Source: an uncultured Verrucomicrobiota bacterium
Lineage (GTDB): Bacteria > Verrucomicrobiota > Kiritimatiellia > RFP12 > UBA1067
Length of the DNA stretch: 13,462 nucleotides
Assembly: GCA_946628745.1 (NCBI GenBank)
Contig: CAMOXA010000027.1
Span: 1-13,462, forward strand
Reading direction: 5' to 3'
Positions 6,745 to 13,462 of the stretch are shown in pieces (positions within the stretch are counted from its first letter, which is position 1; the number at the start of each line of letters is the position of its first letter). A program made the translations under genes and the position numbers. Below the pieces are notes generated by a model. It ran no database searches. It worked only from the letters and a program-made list of their open reading frames with translations, and was not told the origin of the DNA.

Positions 6745-7226
6745 AGACGATTCTTGCCGCGTTGTCGGCCCGCTACCGCAAAGTCAACGCGGGGCTCGCA
6801 GTGGGCTTCCCGGACGATTCGGGGCTGGAGTCGCTGAGGGCCGCCCGCGGCGGAGTGTGGATGTCGGCCGATACGCCCGCGGATCTGCCGTTCGAAGACC
6901 GCCAGTTCGAGGTAGTGGTTCTTTACGGCGAAGCAGTCTCGCGGGAGAACGTCAGGGAGGCCAACAGGGTCCTGCGTCCCGAAGGGTGCCTGTTTTTCAC
7001 CGTGCCGGAGAAAAACGGCAAGCAGGACGGTTTCACCGCGCCGGAGATATACAGAATAATCAGAGAAGGTTTCGACATCGTAGAATTGAGACGTCCGAAG
7101 TGGTGGCATTTCGGCGCCAGGCGGCGGACGATCACAGTCTGCGCCAGGAAAAAGGCATGGCGCGAACACAAGGGTTTCATACGAGAAGGGAGCCTTCCTT
7201 TCACACCTTTCAGGAGCAGAACATGA
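6735..7226 (+). CDS. Small methyltransferase-like protein lacking SAM motif I
   Basis: The function is not known. The 163-residue product looks like the second half of a class I methyltransferase (Methyltransf_11 type). LPFEDRQFEVVVL (51-63) corresponds to the strand with the usual LPFxDxSFDxV motif, and EANRVLRPEGCLFFTVP (75-91) to the typical R-V-L-(K/R)-P-G-G strand. The N-terminal 50 residues have a strand-like LAVGFPDDSG (21-30) where GxGxG should bind SAM, so the glycine motif is absent. The C-terminus is basic (FGARRRTITVCARKKAW). It may be a degenerate, non-catalytic methyltransferase fold. The start at ATG 6735 has GAGGAGAG at 6721-6728, 6 nt upstream. It overlaps hisS by 10 nt and the next gene by ATGA, so it is translated as part of this operon and is not a random frame. 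Confidence 0.72.
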   Translation: MSLETILAALSARYRKVNAGLAVGFPDDSGLESLRAARGGVWMSADTPADLPFEDRQFEVVVLYGEAVSRENVREANRVLRPEGCLFFTVPEKNGKQDGFTAPEIYRIIREGFDIVELRRPKWWHFGARRRTITVCARKKAWREHKGFIREGSLPFTPFRSRT

Positions 7227-8446
7227 AAAGCATTGCGATATTGACTGCGGCAGCTGCGGCGCTTGCGGCGTTCTTGCCGGCCGCGGCCGCCGACAAGACG
7301 CGCGACAGCGTGGTGAAATTACTCGACGCGCGCTCAGGCGGCGGACGCCGGGTATACGAAGAGGCGGCGCGAGAGGTCGCCGAAGAAGCGGCGGAGGGCC
7401 AGCCTTTGCACCAGTTTTTGACGGCGATCATCTCAAAGGAGCCCGGCGCGCCGAAAGCCGCCAGGCTCGCCGACGAAGTGCGCGAGCGCTACCTCGAACA
7501 GAACCGCTCGCGCATACGCGTGCTGGCCCAGAAAAACGACAATCCGCTGGCGTGGTACCTGCTGTATCTCGACACGGGCAACCAGAACTTTCTCAAGCGC
7601 GCTGCCGACGGAGACGACCCGCACGCCTTGAACGAACTAGGCGCGAAGCGTCTTTTCAACTCGGACGGTTCGCTCGCTTCCGACAGGGTCGCCAGGGAGT
7701 GCTTCAGCTGTTTCGGCAGGGCCGCCGCGAAGAACGATCCAAACGGACTCTACAACCTCGGCGTCTGCTGCAAGAACGGGTGGGGCCACAGAAAGGACGA
7801 GGCGCTCGCATTGGAACACTTGAGGCGCGCGGCGGACATGGACCATCCCCAGGCTGTCAATCTCCTCGGCGAAATGTACCGCGACGGCGGCATCCTCGAG
7901 CGCAATGCCGAGACCGCGACCAAGTATTTCTCCCAAAGCGCGGCTGCGGGATTTCCGGGCGGGCAGTACAACTACGCCAAGGCGCTTTTCGCCGGCGAAG
8001 GCGTCGAGAAGAACGAGCCGCGGGCCGTCGCTCTCATGAAAGCCGCCGCCGAAAGCGGGATGCTCGAGGCCATGGACGAGTACGCCGGCTATCTCTACGC
8101 AGGGGCGGGCGGCGAGACGAACAGGCAGCATGAAGCATTCGCTCTCTGGCGGTATTGCGCCGAAGAGCGCGAATTCCCGGTGTCGATGGACAATCTCGCC
8201 ACGTGCTACAGAGACGGTGTCGGCGTCGGGCAGAACACGTCATGGGCCGTCGCCTGGTACACCAGATCGGCCAAGAAGGGATACGTGCCGGCGATGTGGC
8301 ATCTCGCAGACTGCTACGACATGGGTCTGGGCGGGTTGAAGAAGAGCCACTACGCTGCCAACTGGTGGCGCACGCGGGCCCGCGCGGCCGAAGGCGACAG
8401 GCTCGCCAGAGCGTGGCTCGCGGAGCATAGATTGGAGCGCCAATGA
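7223..8446 (+). CDS. Exported Sel1-repeat protein (longer paralogue)
   Basis: This is a 407-residue protein with a Sec-type signal peptide: Lys2, a hydrophobic stretch at 4-22 and likely cleavage near Ala23-Asp24. There is no lipobox cysteine. A helical domain of about 105 residues (DSVVKLLDARSGGG to LAWYLLYLDTG) has no family I recognise. About seven Sel1-like (TPR-related) repeats follow, from residue ~131 to ~395. Each has the pattern A-x-x-x-L-G/A-x-x-Y-x-x-G then AxxWxxxAAxxG, for example NLGVCCKNGWGHRKDEALAL and DNLATCYRDGVGVGQNTSWA. Sel1 arrays act as protein-binding scaffolds, here presumably periplasmic or outside the cell; the partner is unknown. CAGGAG (7211-7216) lies 6 nt before the ATG. 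The gene overlaps the one before it and the paralogue after it by ATGA each. Confidence 0.85.
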   Translation: MKSIAILTAAAAALAAFLPAAAADKTRDSVVKLLDARSGGGRRVYEEAAREVAEEAAEGQPLHQFLTAIISKEPGAPKAARLADEVRERYLEQNRSRIRVLAQKNDNPLAWYLLYLDTGNQNFLKRAADGDDPHALNELGAKRLFNSDGSLASDRVARECFSCFGRAAAKNDPNGLYNLGVCCKNGWGHRKDEALALEHLRRAADMDHPQAVNLLGEMYRDGGILERNAETATKYFSQSAAAGFPGGQYNYAKALFAGEGVEKNEPRAVALMKAAAESGMLEAMDEYAGYLYAGAGGETNRQHEAFALWRYCAEEREFPVSMDNLATCYRDGVGVGQNTSWAVAWYTRSAKKGYVPAMWHLADCYDMGLGGLKKSHYAANWWRTRARAAEGDRLARAWLAEHRLERQ

Positions 8447-9456
8447 GAGTCGCGTTCAGGCTGGCGGCCTTTTCCGCCGCAGTGCTGGCGGGCTCGGCGG
8501 CCTGGGCGGCCGGCGGCGGAACAGACGCGATCGTAAGACTCCTCAATTCGCGATCTTCCGGCAGTCCGCAGCGATATGCGGCGGCCGCGGCGATCGTGGC
8601 GGAAGAAGCGGCCGGCGGCGCGCCGCTCCAGCAGTTTCTCATAGCAGTCATTTCCCGCGACCGCGACGCCCCGCGCGCGGCGAAGCTCACCGAAGAGGTC
8701 CGTAGCCGCTATCTTGAGAATTCCAAGGGCAGGATTGCCGCGCTCGCCAAGGAGAAGAACAATGCACTGGCGTGGTATCTTCTCGCGCTCGAAGCCAACG
8801 ACAGGGACATGCTTGAACGCGCCGCGTCGCTCGGCAACGTCCAGGCTCTCAACGCTCTGGGCACGATGAAGCTCATGCAGGTCATAGACCGCGGTACGGG
8901 TTCGGCCGAGGACGAGGCGGCGATGAAAGAAGGCTTCGAATGCTTTAGCCGGGCGGCCGAGTCGGGCGATGCCAACGCTCTCAACAGCCTCGGTCTCTGC
9001 CGTCAGAACGGATACGGGTGCGAAAAGGACGAGGCTCGCGCGTTCGAATGCTTCAAGAAGGCCGCCGCGATGAAACATCCTGAAGCTACGAACAACCTCG
9101 GCCGGTTCTACCGTGAAGGCATAGTGGTCGAAAAAGATCTAGCCGAGGCCGCACGGTGCTTCGAGAAAAGCGCGTCGATGGGCGAGCTCTGGGGGCAGCT
9201 CAACTACGCTACGGCGCTGATGTTCGGCGAGGGCCTGCCCAAGAACGAGCGCCGCGCCGTCGAATTGCTGGAGAGCATAGCCAAAAGGGGCAACGCCGAG
9301 GCTATGGATTTTCTCTCCAAGTGCTATTCCCAGGGATTGGGCGGTCTGGAGCCGGACCCCGGCAAGGCCGCCGTGTGGATGGTGCGCGCCAGGGCCGCAA
9401 GGGGAGATGCCAACGCCGTCAAATGGCTCAAGGTCAACGGGGAGAGCGGGAAATGA
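8443..9456 (+). CDS. Exported Sel1-repeat protein (shorter paralogue)
   Basis: This 337-residue protein is a paralogue of its upstream neighbour. It has a signal peptide with Arg2 and Arg6, a hydrophobic core and a likely AWA-A cleavage near residue 22. The same uncharacterised N-terminal domain follows (DAIVRLLNSRSSGS, APLQQFLIAVISRD, EVRSRYLEN, NALAWYLLALEANDRD). It has about five Sel1 repeats, such as NSLGLCRQNGYGCEKDEARA and NNLGRFYREGIVVEKDLAEA, and the last is GLGGLEPDPGKAAVWMVRA. Relative to the longer paralogue it lacks the equivalents of repeats five and six, while the last repeat aligns. The unit therefore seems to have duplicated and then changed repeat number. Its start overlaps the previous stop (ATGA) and its end overlaps ymdB (ATGA). 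A shared partner or a heteromeric scaffold is possible but is not shown by the sequence. Confidence 0.85.
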   Translation: MRVAFRLAAFSAAVLAGSAAWAAGGGTDAIVRLLNSRSSGSPQRYAAAAAIVAEEAAGGAPLQQFLIAVISRDRDAPRAAKLTEEVRSRYLENSKGRIAALAKEKNNALAWYLLALEANDRDMLERAASLGNVQALNALGTMKLMQVIDRGTGSAEDEAAMKEGFECFSRAAESGDANALNSLGLCRQNGYGCEKDEARAFECFKKAAAMKHPEATNNLGRFYREGIVVEKDLAEAARCFEKSASMGELWGQLNYATALMFGEGLPKNERRAVELLESIAKRGNAEAMDFLSKCYSQGLGGLEPDPGKAAVWMVRARAARGDANAVKWLKVNGESGK

Positions 9457-10235
9457 AGGTTCTGATGGTTGGCGATGTCGTGGGTTCGCCGGGACGGCAT
9501 ATACTCAAGCGCGAACTCCCGAGGCTCAGACGCGAGCTTTCGCTCGGTGCGATTGTCGTCAATGCCGAGAATTGCGCCGCCGGTTCGGGCATCACCGCCG
9601 CGCTCGCCAAAGAGATTTTCGAGGCCGGCGCCGACGCGATAACCTTGGGCGACCACACTTGGGGACAGAAGGATTTCGCCGCGCAGATTGATTCCGTCGA
9701 AAATCTTGTGCGCCCAGCGAACTATCCGGCAGAATGCCCCGGCAAGGGCTGGCGCATCGTCTCCACGGCGGTGTTTCGCTTCGCCGTGCTGAATCTGCAG
9801 GGACGGGTTTTCATGAACCAGGTAGACTGCCCGTTCAAGACGGCGGACCGCATGCTCGCGGAAATGCCGAAAGACGTCGCAGTCTTCGTGGATTTCCACG
9901 CCGAGGCCACCAGCGAAAAGATTACACTCGCGCACTATCTCGACGGACGCGTCACCGCTTTCGTCGGCACTCACACCCATGTGCAGACGTCGGACGCGAT
10001 GCTGCTGCCAAAAGGCACAGCGTACCTCACGGACCTTGGAATGACCGGGCCGTACGTCAGCTCTATCGGACGCGATCTCAAGCCCGTCACCCGCCGGTTC
10101 ATCACGGGCATGCCGTCGCGGTTCGATGTGGCGGATGGCCCTTGCGTTCTGGAAGGGGCGGTTGTCGATTTCGATCCTGTTTCGAGAAAAGCCGCGTCGA
10201 TCGAAACACTTCGTGTACGGGAGCCGTTGCAATAG
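9453..10235 (+). CDS. ymdB: YmdB-like metallophosphoesterase (TIGR00282 family)
   Basis: This 260-residue product has the length of Bacillus YmdB, a cytoplasmic dimetal phosphodiesterase that acts on 2',3'-cyclic nucleotides and affects RNA turnover and biofilm decisions there. The metal-site motifs are in order: GDVVGSPGR with Asp8, VNAENCAAGSGIT with Glu39 and Asn40, GDHTW with Asp67 and His68, VDFHAEATSEK with His149, and GTHTHVQT with His174 and His176. The position usually written as Asn in GNHTW is Asp67 here. Asp can ligate the same metals, so activity is likely kept. GTAYLTDLGMTGPYVSSIG is also a family hallmark. GGAGAG lies 6 nt before the ATG. The start overlaps the Sel1 gene by 4 nt, and the next gene follows the stop with no gap. 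The biological role in this organism is inferred only from the family. Confidence 0.93.
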   Translation: MKVLMVGDVVGSPGRHILKRELPRLRRELSLGAIVVNAENCAAGSGITAALAKEIFEAGADAITLGDHTWGQKDFAAQIDSVENLVRPANYPAECPGKGWRIVSTAVFRFAVLNLQGRVFMNQVDCPFKTADRMLAEMPKDVAVFVDFHAEATSEKITLAHYLDGRVTAFVGTHTHVQTSDAMLLPKGTAYLTDLGMTGPYVSSIGRDLKPVTRRFITGMPSRFDVADGPCVLEGAVVDFDPVSRKAASIETLRVREPLQ

Positions 10236-10889
10236 ATGACCATACTGTGGGATTGGAACGGCACTCTTCTGGACGACACCCTCTCCGCCGTGGATGCGCT
10301 CAACGAGATGTTGTCCAAAAGGGGTCTTGCGCCGATAGACGCCGGGTTCTACCGCGCCAATTTCGCCTTCCCCGTCCGTCCGTTCTACGAAGCGATAGGC
10401 GTCGATCTCGACAATGAAGACTGGGACGCCCTCGCGCGCGAATATCACGAGGCGTACCGCCGGCGCAGGCCGGGCCTGAACGAAGATGCCGTCGCGGCGC
10501 TGGAGCAGGCGAAGAGGCGCGGGGCGCGGCAGGCCATAGTCTCGGCCCTTCGCCAGGATCTGCTCGACGAAGAGACGTCCCGCCTGGGCGTGAGAGGATA
10601 TTTCGAGAAAATACGCGGCACGGACAATCTCGACGGCAAGTCCAAACTCGATTGCGCGGCGGAACTCGCCGCTGCAATGCAGGATATTCCGTCGCGGATT
10701 GTGTTCATAGGCGACTCGCTGCATGACAAGGAGGTCGCCGACGCCGTTGGCGCGAAATGCGTGCTGTTCGGCGGCGGCAGCCATTCGCCCGAGCGTCTTC
10801 GCGCCGCAGCGCCCACCGGCGACAGCCTGCCGGACGCCGTGGAACTGGCTTTCGCGGCATGCGGCGAAAACACTCTGCAACGAGAATAG
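10236..10889 (+). CDS. HAD-superfamily hydrolase with DxN motif I
   Basis: This is a probable phosphatase of 217 residues, the size of phosphoglycolate-phosphatase-like HAD proteins with a helical cap. Motif I is WDWNGTLLDD, with nucleophile Asp6 and Asn8 where most members have the second Asp. Motif II is Ser103 in AIVSALRQD, motif III is Lys135 or Lys137 in DGKSKLD, and motif IV is GDSLHDKEVADAVGA (159 onward, Asp160 and Asp164). The helical cap spans roughly residues 16-85. The substrate cannot be deduced; phosphoglycolate and nucleotide or sugar phosphates are options. The DWNGTLLDD variant recurs in a subset of HAD phosphatases, so it need not mean an inactive enzyme, although the second Asp is normally the general acid/base. 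The ATG directly follows the ymdB TAG, so translation is probably coupled. Confidence 0.87.
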   Translation: MTILWDWNGTLLDDTLSAVDALNEMLSKRGLAPIDAGFYRANFAFPVRPFYEAIGVDLDNEDWDALAREYHEAYRRRRPGLNEDAVAALEQAKRRGARQAIVSALRQDLLDEETSRLGVRGYFEKIRGTDNLDGKSKLDCAAELAAAMQDIPSRIVFIGDSLHDKEVADAVGAKCVLFGGGSHSPERLRAAAPTGDSLPDAVELAFAACGENTLQRE

Positions 10890-10899
10890 AATAACAGTC

Positions 10900-12222
10900 A
10901 TGAGAGAACATCTGAAGAGCAGACTTGGATTCCTGATGCTGGCGGCCGGTTCGGCCGTCGGGCTTGGAAACGTCTGGCGATTCCCCTACATCGTCGGCCG
11001 GAACGGCGGCGCGGCGTTCGTCATCATCTACATCGCCTTTCTGGCCATACTGGGCTTCCCGCTTCTCGCCGCCGAACTTGGCATAGGACGCGGAGCCGAA
11101 AGAAGCCTCGCCGCCGCGCTGGGCGAACTGGCGCCGCCTGGGCGCTCCGCTTTCTGGCGCAGGCTTGGAGCGGTTCTTGCCACCGGCTGTTTCGTGTTGA
11201 TGATATATTACACGGATGTTGCAGGGTGGCTTTTGAAATACACAGGCGACTACGCTCTCGCTCGTCCGCCGGCCGATCCCGGCGCCGCATTCCCAGCGCT
11301 TGTCGGCGACTGGCGCGTCTCTTCCGTTTTCATGATCGCCGCGGTCGCGTTTTCCACCGTCGTGTGCCTTGCAGGCGTAGTTAAGGGCGTCGAGCGCGCG
11401 ACAAAGTTCATGATGCTTTCGCTCTTGTGCCTCCTGGCGGTGCTGGCGGCGAAAGCCGTGTCCCTGCCCGGCGCTGCGGATGGTCTCGCGTTCTACCTCA
11501 AGCCAGACTGGGGCCGGTTCATGGAGCATCCGTGGGCATCCGTCTTCGACGCGATGGGACAGGCGTTTTTCACGCTTTCGCTGGGCGTAGGCTCCATGAC
11601 AATCTGCGGCAGCTATGTCGGCCGCGAGCATTCGCTCGTCAAGGAAACTGCGATCATAATCGCCATCGATACTGTTGTCGCGATTCTGGCCGGGCTCGTG
11701 GTCTTCCCGGCTTGCGCCACATACGGCATAGCCTACGAGTCGGGCCCGGGGCTCATATTCGTAGCTCTGCCGCAGGTTTTCGCGCGCATGCCGGGCGGCG
11801 CGTTTTGGGGGCTGCTGTTTTTCCTTTTCCTTTCGTTCGCGGCCCTGACCACGGTGATAGCCGTGTTCGAGTGTATCATCGCCGGTCTTATGGATTCGTT
11901 CGCCATGCGCCGTCCCGCGGCGACGCTGGCGACCGGCGCCGCGGTCGCGGCGTGTTCGATGCCGTGCGTGCTTTGGGACGGCGTTCTGAAGTGGGAGGAT
12001 TTCGCCGTCAGCCAGCTGTGGCTGCCGCTTGGCGCTCTCGCGCAGGGCTTTTTCGTCGTGAATGGCACGTTCGGCTGGGGCTGGACGAAGTTTCGCGAAT
12101 CGGTCTCGCAAGGCGCCGGAGCGGACATGCCCGGCTGGATGAAATACCACTATGCGCTCTGCATACCGGTTCTCATGCTGATCATTCTCGCGGCGGGTCT
12201 TTGGCAGTTCTGCGCCGGCTGA
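10900..12222 (+). CDS. Neurotransmitter:sodium symporter (NSS/SNF) family transporter
   Basis: This is an inner-membrane Na+-coupled transporter, probably for an amino acid, of LeuT fold. It has 440 residues and about eleven hydrophobic segments, as in MhsT/TnaT-type bacterial members. TM1 holds the signature GSAVGLGNVWRFPY (17-30), including the Asn24 that matches the LeuT sodium ligand Asn27. TM6 is GQAFFTLSLGVGSM, like LeuT GQIFFTLSLGFGA. TM8 carries FAALTTVIA, so the second sodium site has Thr-Thr where LeuT has Thr-Ser. The substrate cannot be assigned from the sequence. The start at ATG 10900 is 10 nt after the HAD stop, with only a weak purine stretch upstream, so expression may depend on coupling to the gene before it. 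It is the last gene of the run. Its 3' end overlaps the opposite-strand flippase gene by 41 bp and no terminator hairpin is evident there. Confidence 0.93.
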   Translation: MREHLKSRLGFLMLAAGSAVGLGNVWRFPYIVGRNGGAAFVIIYIAFLAILGFPLLAAELGIGRGAERSLAAALGELAPPGRSAFWRRLGAVLATGCFVLMIYYTDVAGWLLKYTGDYALARPPADPGAAFPALVGDWRVSSVFMIAAVAFSTVVCLAGVVKGVERATKFMMLSLLCLLAVLAAKAVSLPGAADGLAFYLKPDWGRFMEHPWASVFDAMGQAFFTLSLGVGSMTICGSYVGREHSLVKETAIIIAIDTVVAILAGLVVFPACATYGIAYESGPGLIFVALPQVFARMPGGAFWGLLFFLFLSFAALTTVIAVFECIIAGLMDSFAMRRPAATLATGAAVAACSMPCVLWDGVLKWEDFAVSQLWLPLGALAQGFFVVNGTFGWGWTKFRESVSQGAGADMPGWMKYHYALCIPVLMLIILAAGLWQFCAG

Positions 12223-13462
12223 GCGCCGCCAGGCAGCACGCCGCCTTGACCGCGCCGGCCGCGGTCATCCACCATAGCATTGTGTCGAGTGAGGCGATGT
12301 TGTGCTCGTTCAGGAAGGCCGTCCAAGACGGAGGAATGTACCCGGTGAAATATCCGTGTCCAGTCACCAGAAGAAGGGCGGCTGGATAGGCGAGGTCGAT
12401 CGGTATGCACCATTTCAGGAAACCGAAGCGTTCGGCCGATATTTCCGCTGTCGTGTATATTAATGTCACCGCGCCGAAAACGCCTATGCCTACAAGCCAC
12501 GGTATCGCCCACCAGAAGCATGCGTACGCATCGCCGTGCGGCAGTAAGGCCAGTATGCGGCGGCCGAAGAACAGAAACGGTAGAGCGACAATGGCGCTGA
12601 ACGCCGCTGTCGCGCACATGGCCTTCAGGACGAGAGGACGAAAGTCCCTGCGCTGCGAGGCGAGCTCGGCTGTGAACGGAAAGAGCGTATAGGTGATGGT
12701 GCCGAGAAGGAAAAGGGAAATCTCCGAAAAGCGCGTCGCCATGTAGTATCCCGCCGAGTCGATGTCGGGCAGCCGCTGGCGCAGTACGGTCGATTCCACC
12801 AGCCCGCAGATTCCGCCGGAGACACCCCACGCCGCGAACACCGCGAAGAGCCTGCCGAAACGCCTGACGACTGTGCGGCTCCAGTACGGCTCGGCCGGCA
12901 CGGCGAGTTCGCGCCTGAGGCAGTATACAGATGCCGCGATGTTGAACGCCGGCGTAGCCGACTGTCCTGTGAAGTAGCCCGAAAGCGGACGGAACGGCAT
13001 CGCGATCAACATCGTAACCAGCCTTACCGGCGCGCTTATCAAATTTATCGCGGAGTTCTCGCGGAATTTCTTGAGCGCCTGCAGCGCATTGGCGAAAATC
13101 GGATGTATCGAGCCGAGAAACGAAGATGCTATGACAAGTATTCCAAGAGAGCCTTCGACGATTCTTATACGCTCCAGCAGCGCGGGCAGCAGGAAGCGCG
13201 AGACGACGATTGCAAGAAAAAGGAATGCGGCGCCAGCCGCGAAAACGCCGCGCATCAGAGTTTTGAGCCGGCCGAACTCGCGGTTGGCGGAAAGCCTCGT
13301 CAGCTCGTTGCGGAACGTGTTGGCGAAGGCCGCGATTGGAATCGCGAGAAAGCTCGCGAAGTTGGCCAGCGGCATCACCGCCCCTAGCTCGGACGGCTCG
13401 ACGTACTTCGGCACGAGCCATAGCCCGACGAATGCATTCAGCACGTCCGCCGCGCGGCAGGC
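12182..13462 (-). CDS. Polysaccharide/lipid flippase-like membrane protein (5' truncated)
   Basis: This is a probable MOP-superfamily (Wzx/PST or MurJ-like) exporter, which would move lipid-linked saccharides across the inner membrane. The gene runs on the minus strand, stops at 12184-12182 and stays open to the window edge, so its N-terminus is missing. The GTG at 13444 is internal to the open frame and need not be the start. About 426 residues are visible, with eleven or twelve hydrophobic segments. VLNAFVGLWLVPKYVEPSEL and GAVMPLANFASFLAIPIAAF at the beginning, with FRNELTRLSANREFGRLKTL after them, resemble the first transmembrane pair and loop of polysaccharide flippases. YYMATRFSEISLFLLGTITY and TLFPFTAELASQRRDFRPLV in the second half fit the repeat structure. 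The substrate is unknown, and no glycosyltransferase is inside the window to help. A basic tail ends the protein (LSRRRTAKDPPRE). Confidence 0.75.
   Translation of the reverse strand, partial: ACRAADVLNAFVGLWLVPKYVEPSELGAVMPLANFASFLAIPIAAFANTFRNELTRLSANREFGRLKTLMRGVFAAGAAFLFLAIVVSRFLLPALLERIRIVEGSLGILVIASSFLGSIHPIFANALQALKKFRENSAINLISAPVRLVTMLIAMPFRPLSGYFTGQSATPAFNIAASVYCLRRELAVPAEPYWSRTVVRRFGRLFAVFAAWGVSGGICGLVESTVLRQRLPDIDSAGYYMATRFSEISLFLLGTITYTLFPFTAELASQRRDFRPLVLKAMCATAAFSAIVALPFLFFGRRILALLPHGDAYACFWWAIPWLVGIGVFGAVTLIYTTAEISAERFGFLKWCIPIDLAYPAALLLVTGHGYFTGYIPPSWTAFLNEHNIASLDTMLWWMTAAGAVKAACCLAALSRRRTAKDPPRE

Noticed and set aside
7223..9456. Sel1 pair as part of a toxin-immunity or defence system
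   Set aside because: No effector, nuclease or secretion gene lies nearby. Sel1 repeats alone are too general, and the neighbours are housekeeping genes.
10723..10899. N-terminal extension of the symporter into the HAD gene
   Set aside because: NSS proteins begin shortly before the GSAVGLGNVWRFPY helix, as they do from ATG 10900. The upstream frame is hydrophilic shadow coding.
9324..10901. A 525-codon open frame on the minus strand opposite ymdB and the HAD gene
   Set aside because: The sense strand encodes two proteins with complete catalytic motifs. The antisense product is arginine-rich with no known domain, and no promoter or ribosome site supports it.
10705..12150. A 481-codon minus-strand frame opposite the symporter
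   Set aside because: The sense frame is a full NSS transporter. The antisense translation is a low-complexity charged sequence that mirrors hydrophobic sense codons.

Overview
The window is 13.5 kb of GC-rich, gene-dense bacterial chromosome. It holds twelve protein-coding genes, two of them cut by the window edges. I see no rRNA, tRNA, CRISPR array, insertion sequence, phage gene or attachment site. Two features limit the host range: a long, unsplit PurL with its own glutaminase domain, and a HisRS with the motif-2 variant FRYERMTKGRKREHYQWN. Together with the YmdB phosphodiesterase, the O-acetylhomoserine pathway and secreted Sel1-repeat proteins, these would fit an anaerobic or gut-associated member of the PVC group (Kiritimatiellota/Lentisphaerota-like). 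That assignment is a low-confidence inference. Isoleucine is often encoded by ATA despite the high GC.

Layout: (1) 1-2099, the C-terminal ~700 residues of purL. (2) 2100-2243, the only sizeable intergenic region (144 bp). It holds a 14-bp GC palindrome just after purL, a 47-bp nested dyad and an extended -10 promoter. (3) 2244-5457, a sulfur-assimilation block: metY (O-acetylhomoserine sulfhydrylase), cysK (cysteine synthase) 23 bp downstream, and a LysR-type regulator with its own promoter, possibly giving a leaderless mRNA. (4) 5461-12222, a tightly packed probable operon behind a promoter just after the lysR stop codon. Its order is hisS, a small methyltransferase-like protein lacking the SAM-binding glycine motif, two paralogous exported Sel1-repeat proteins, ymdB, a HAD hydrolase with a DxN motif I, and an NSS-family sodium symporter. 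Three junctions are 4-nt ATGA overlaps and one is a 10-nt overlap. (5) 12182-13462 on the minus strand, a partial polysaccharide-flippase-like membrane protein whose 3' end overlaps the symporter gene by 41 bp.

How the genes work together: MetY and CysK both use sulfide, to make homocysteine and cysteine respectively. The adjacent LysR protein is a natural candidate for their regulator, but no sequence evidence proves this. The hisS-led operon mixes translation, RNA or nucleotide phosphate metabolism (YmdB, HAD), periplasmic Sel1 scaffolds and transport. No shared pathway is obvious.

Most of the window is ordinary core metabolism. The parts most worth a second look are the intergenic dyad before metY, the promoter motif shared by metY and hisS, the degenerate methyltransferase-like protein and the tandem Sel1 pair. 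I did not find a defence system or any other clearly undescribed machinery.
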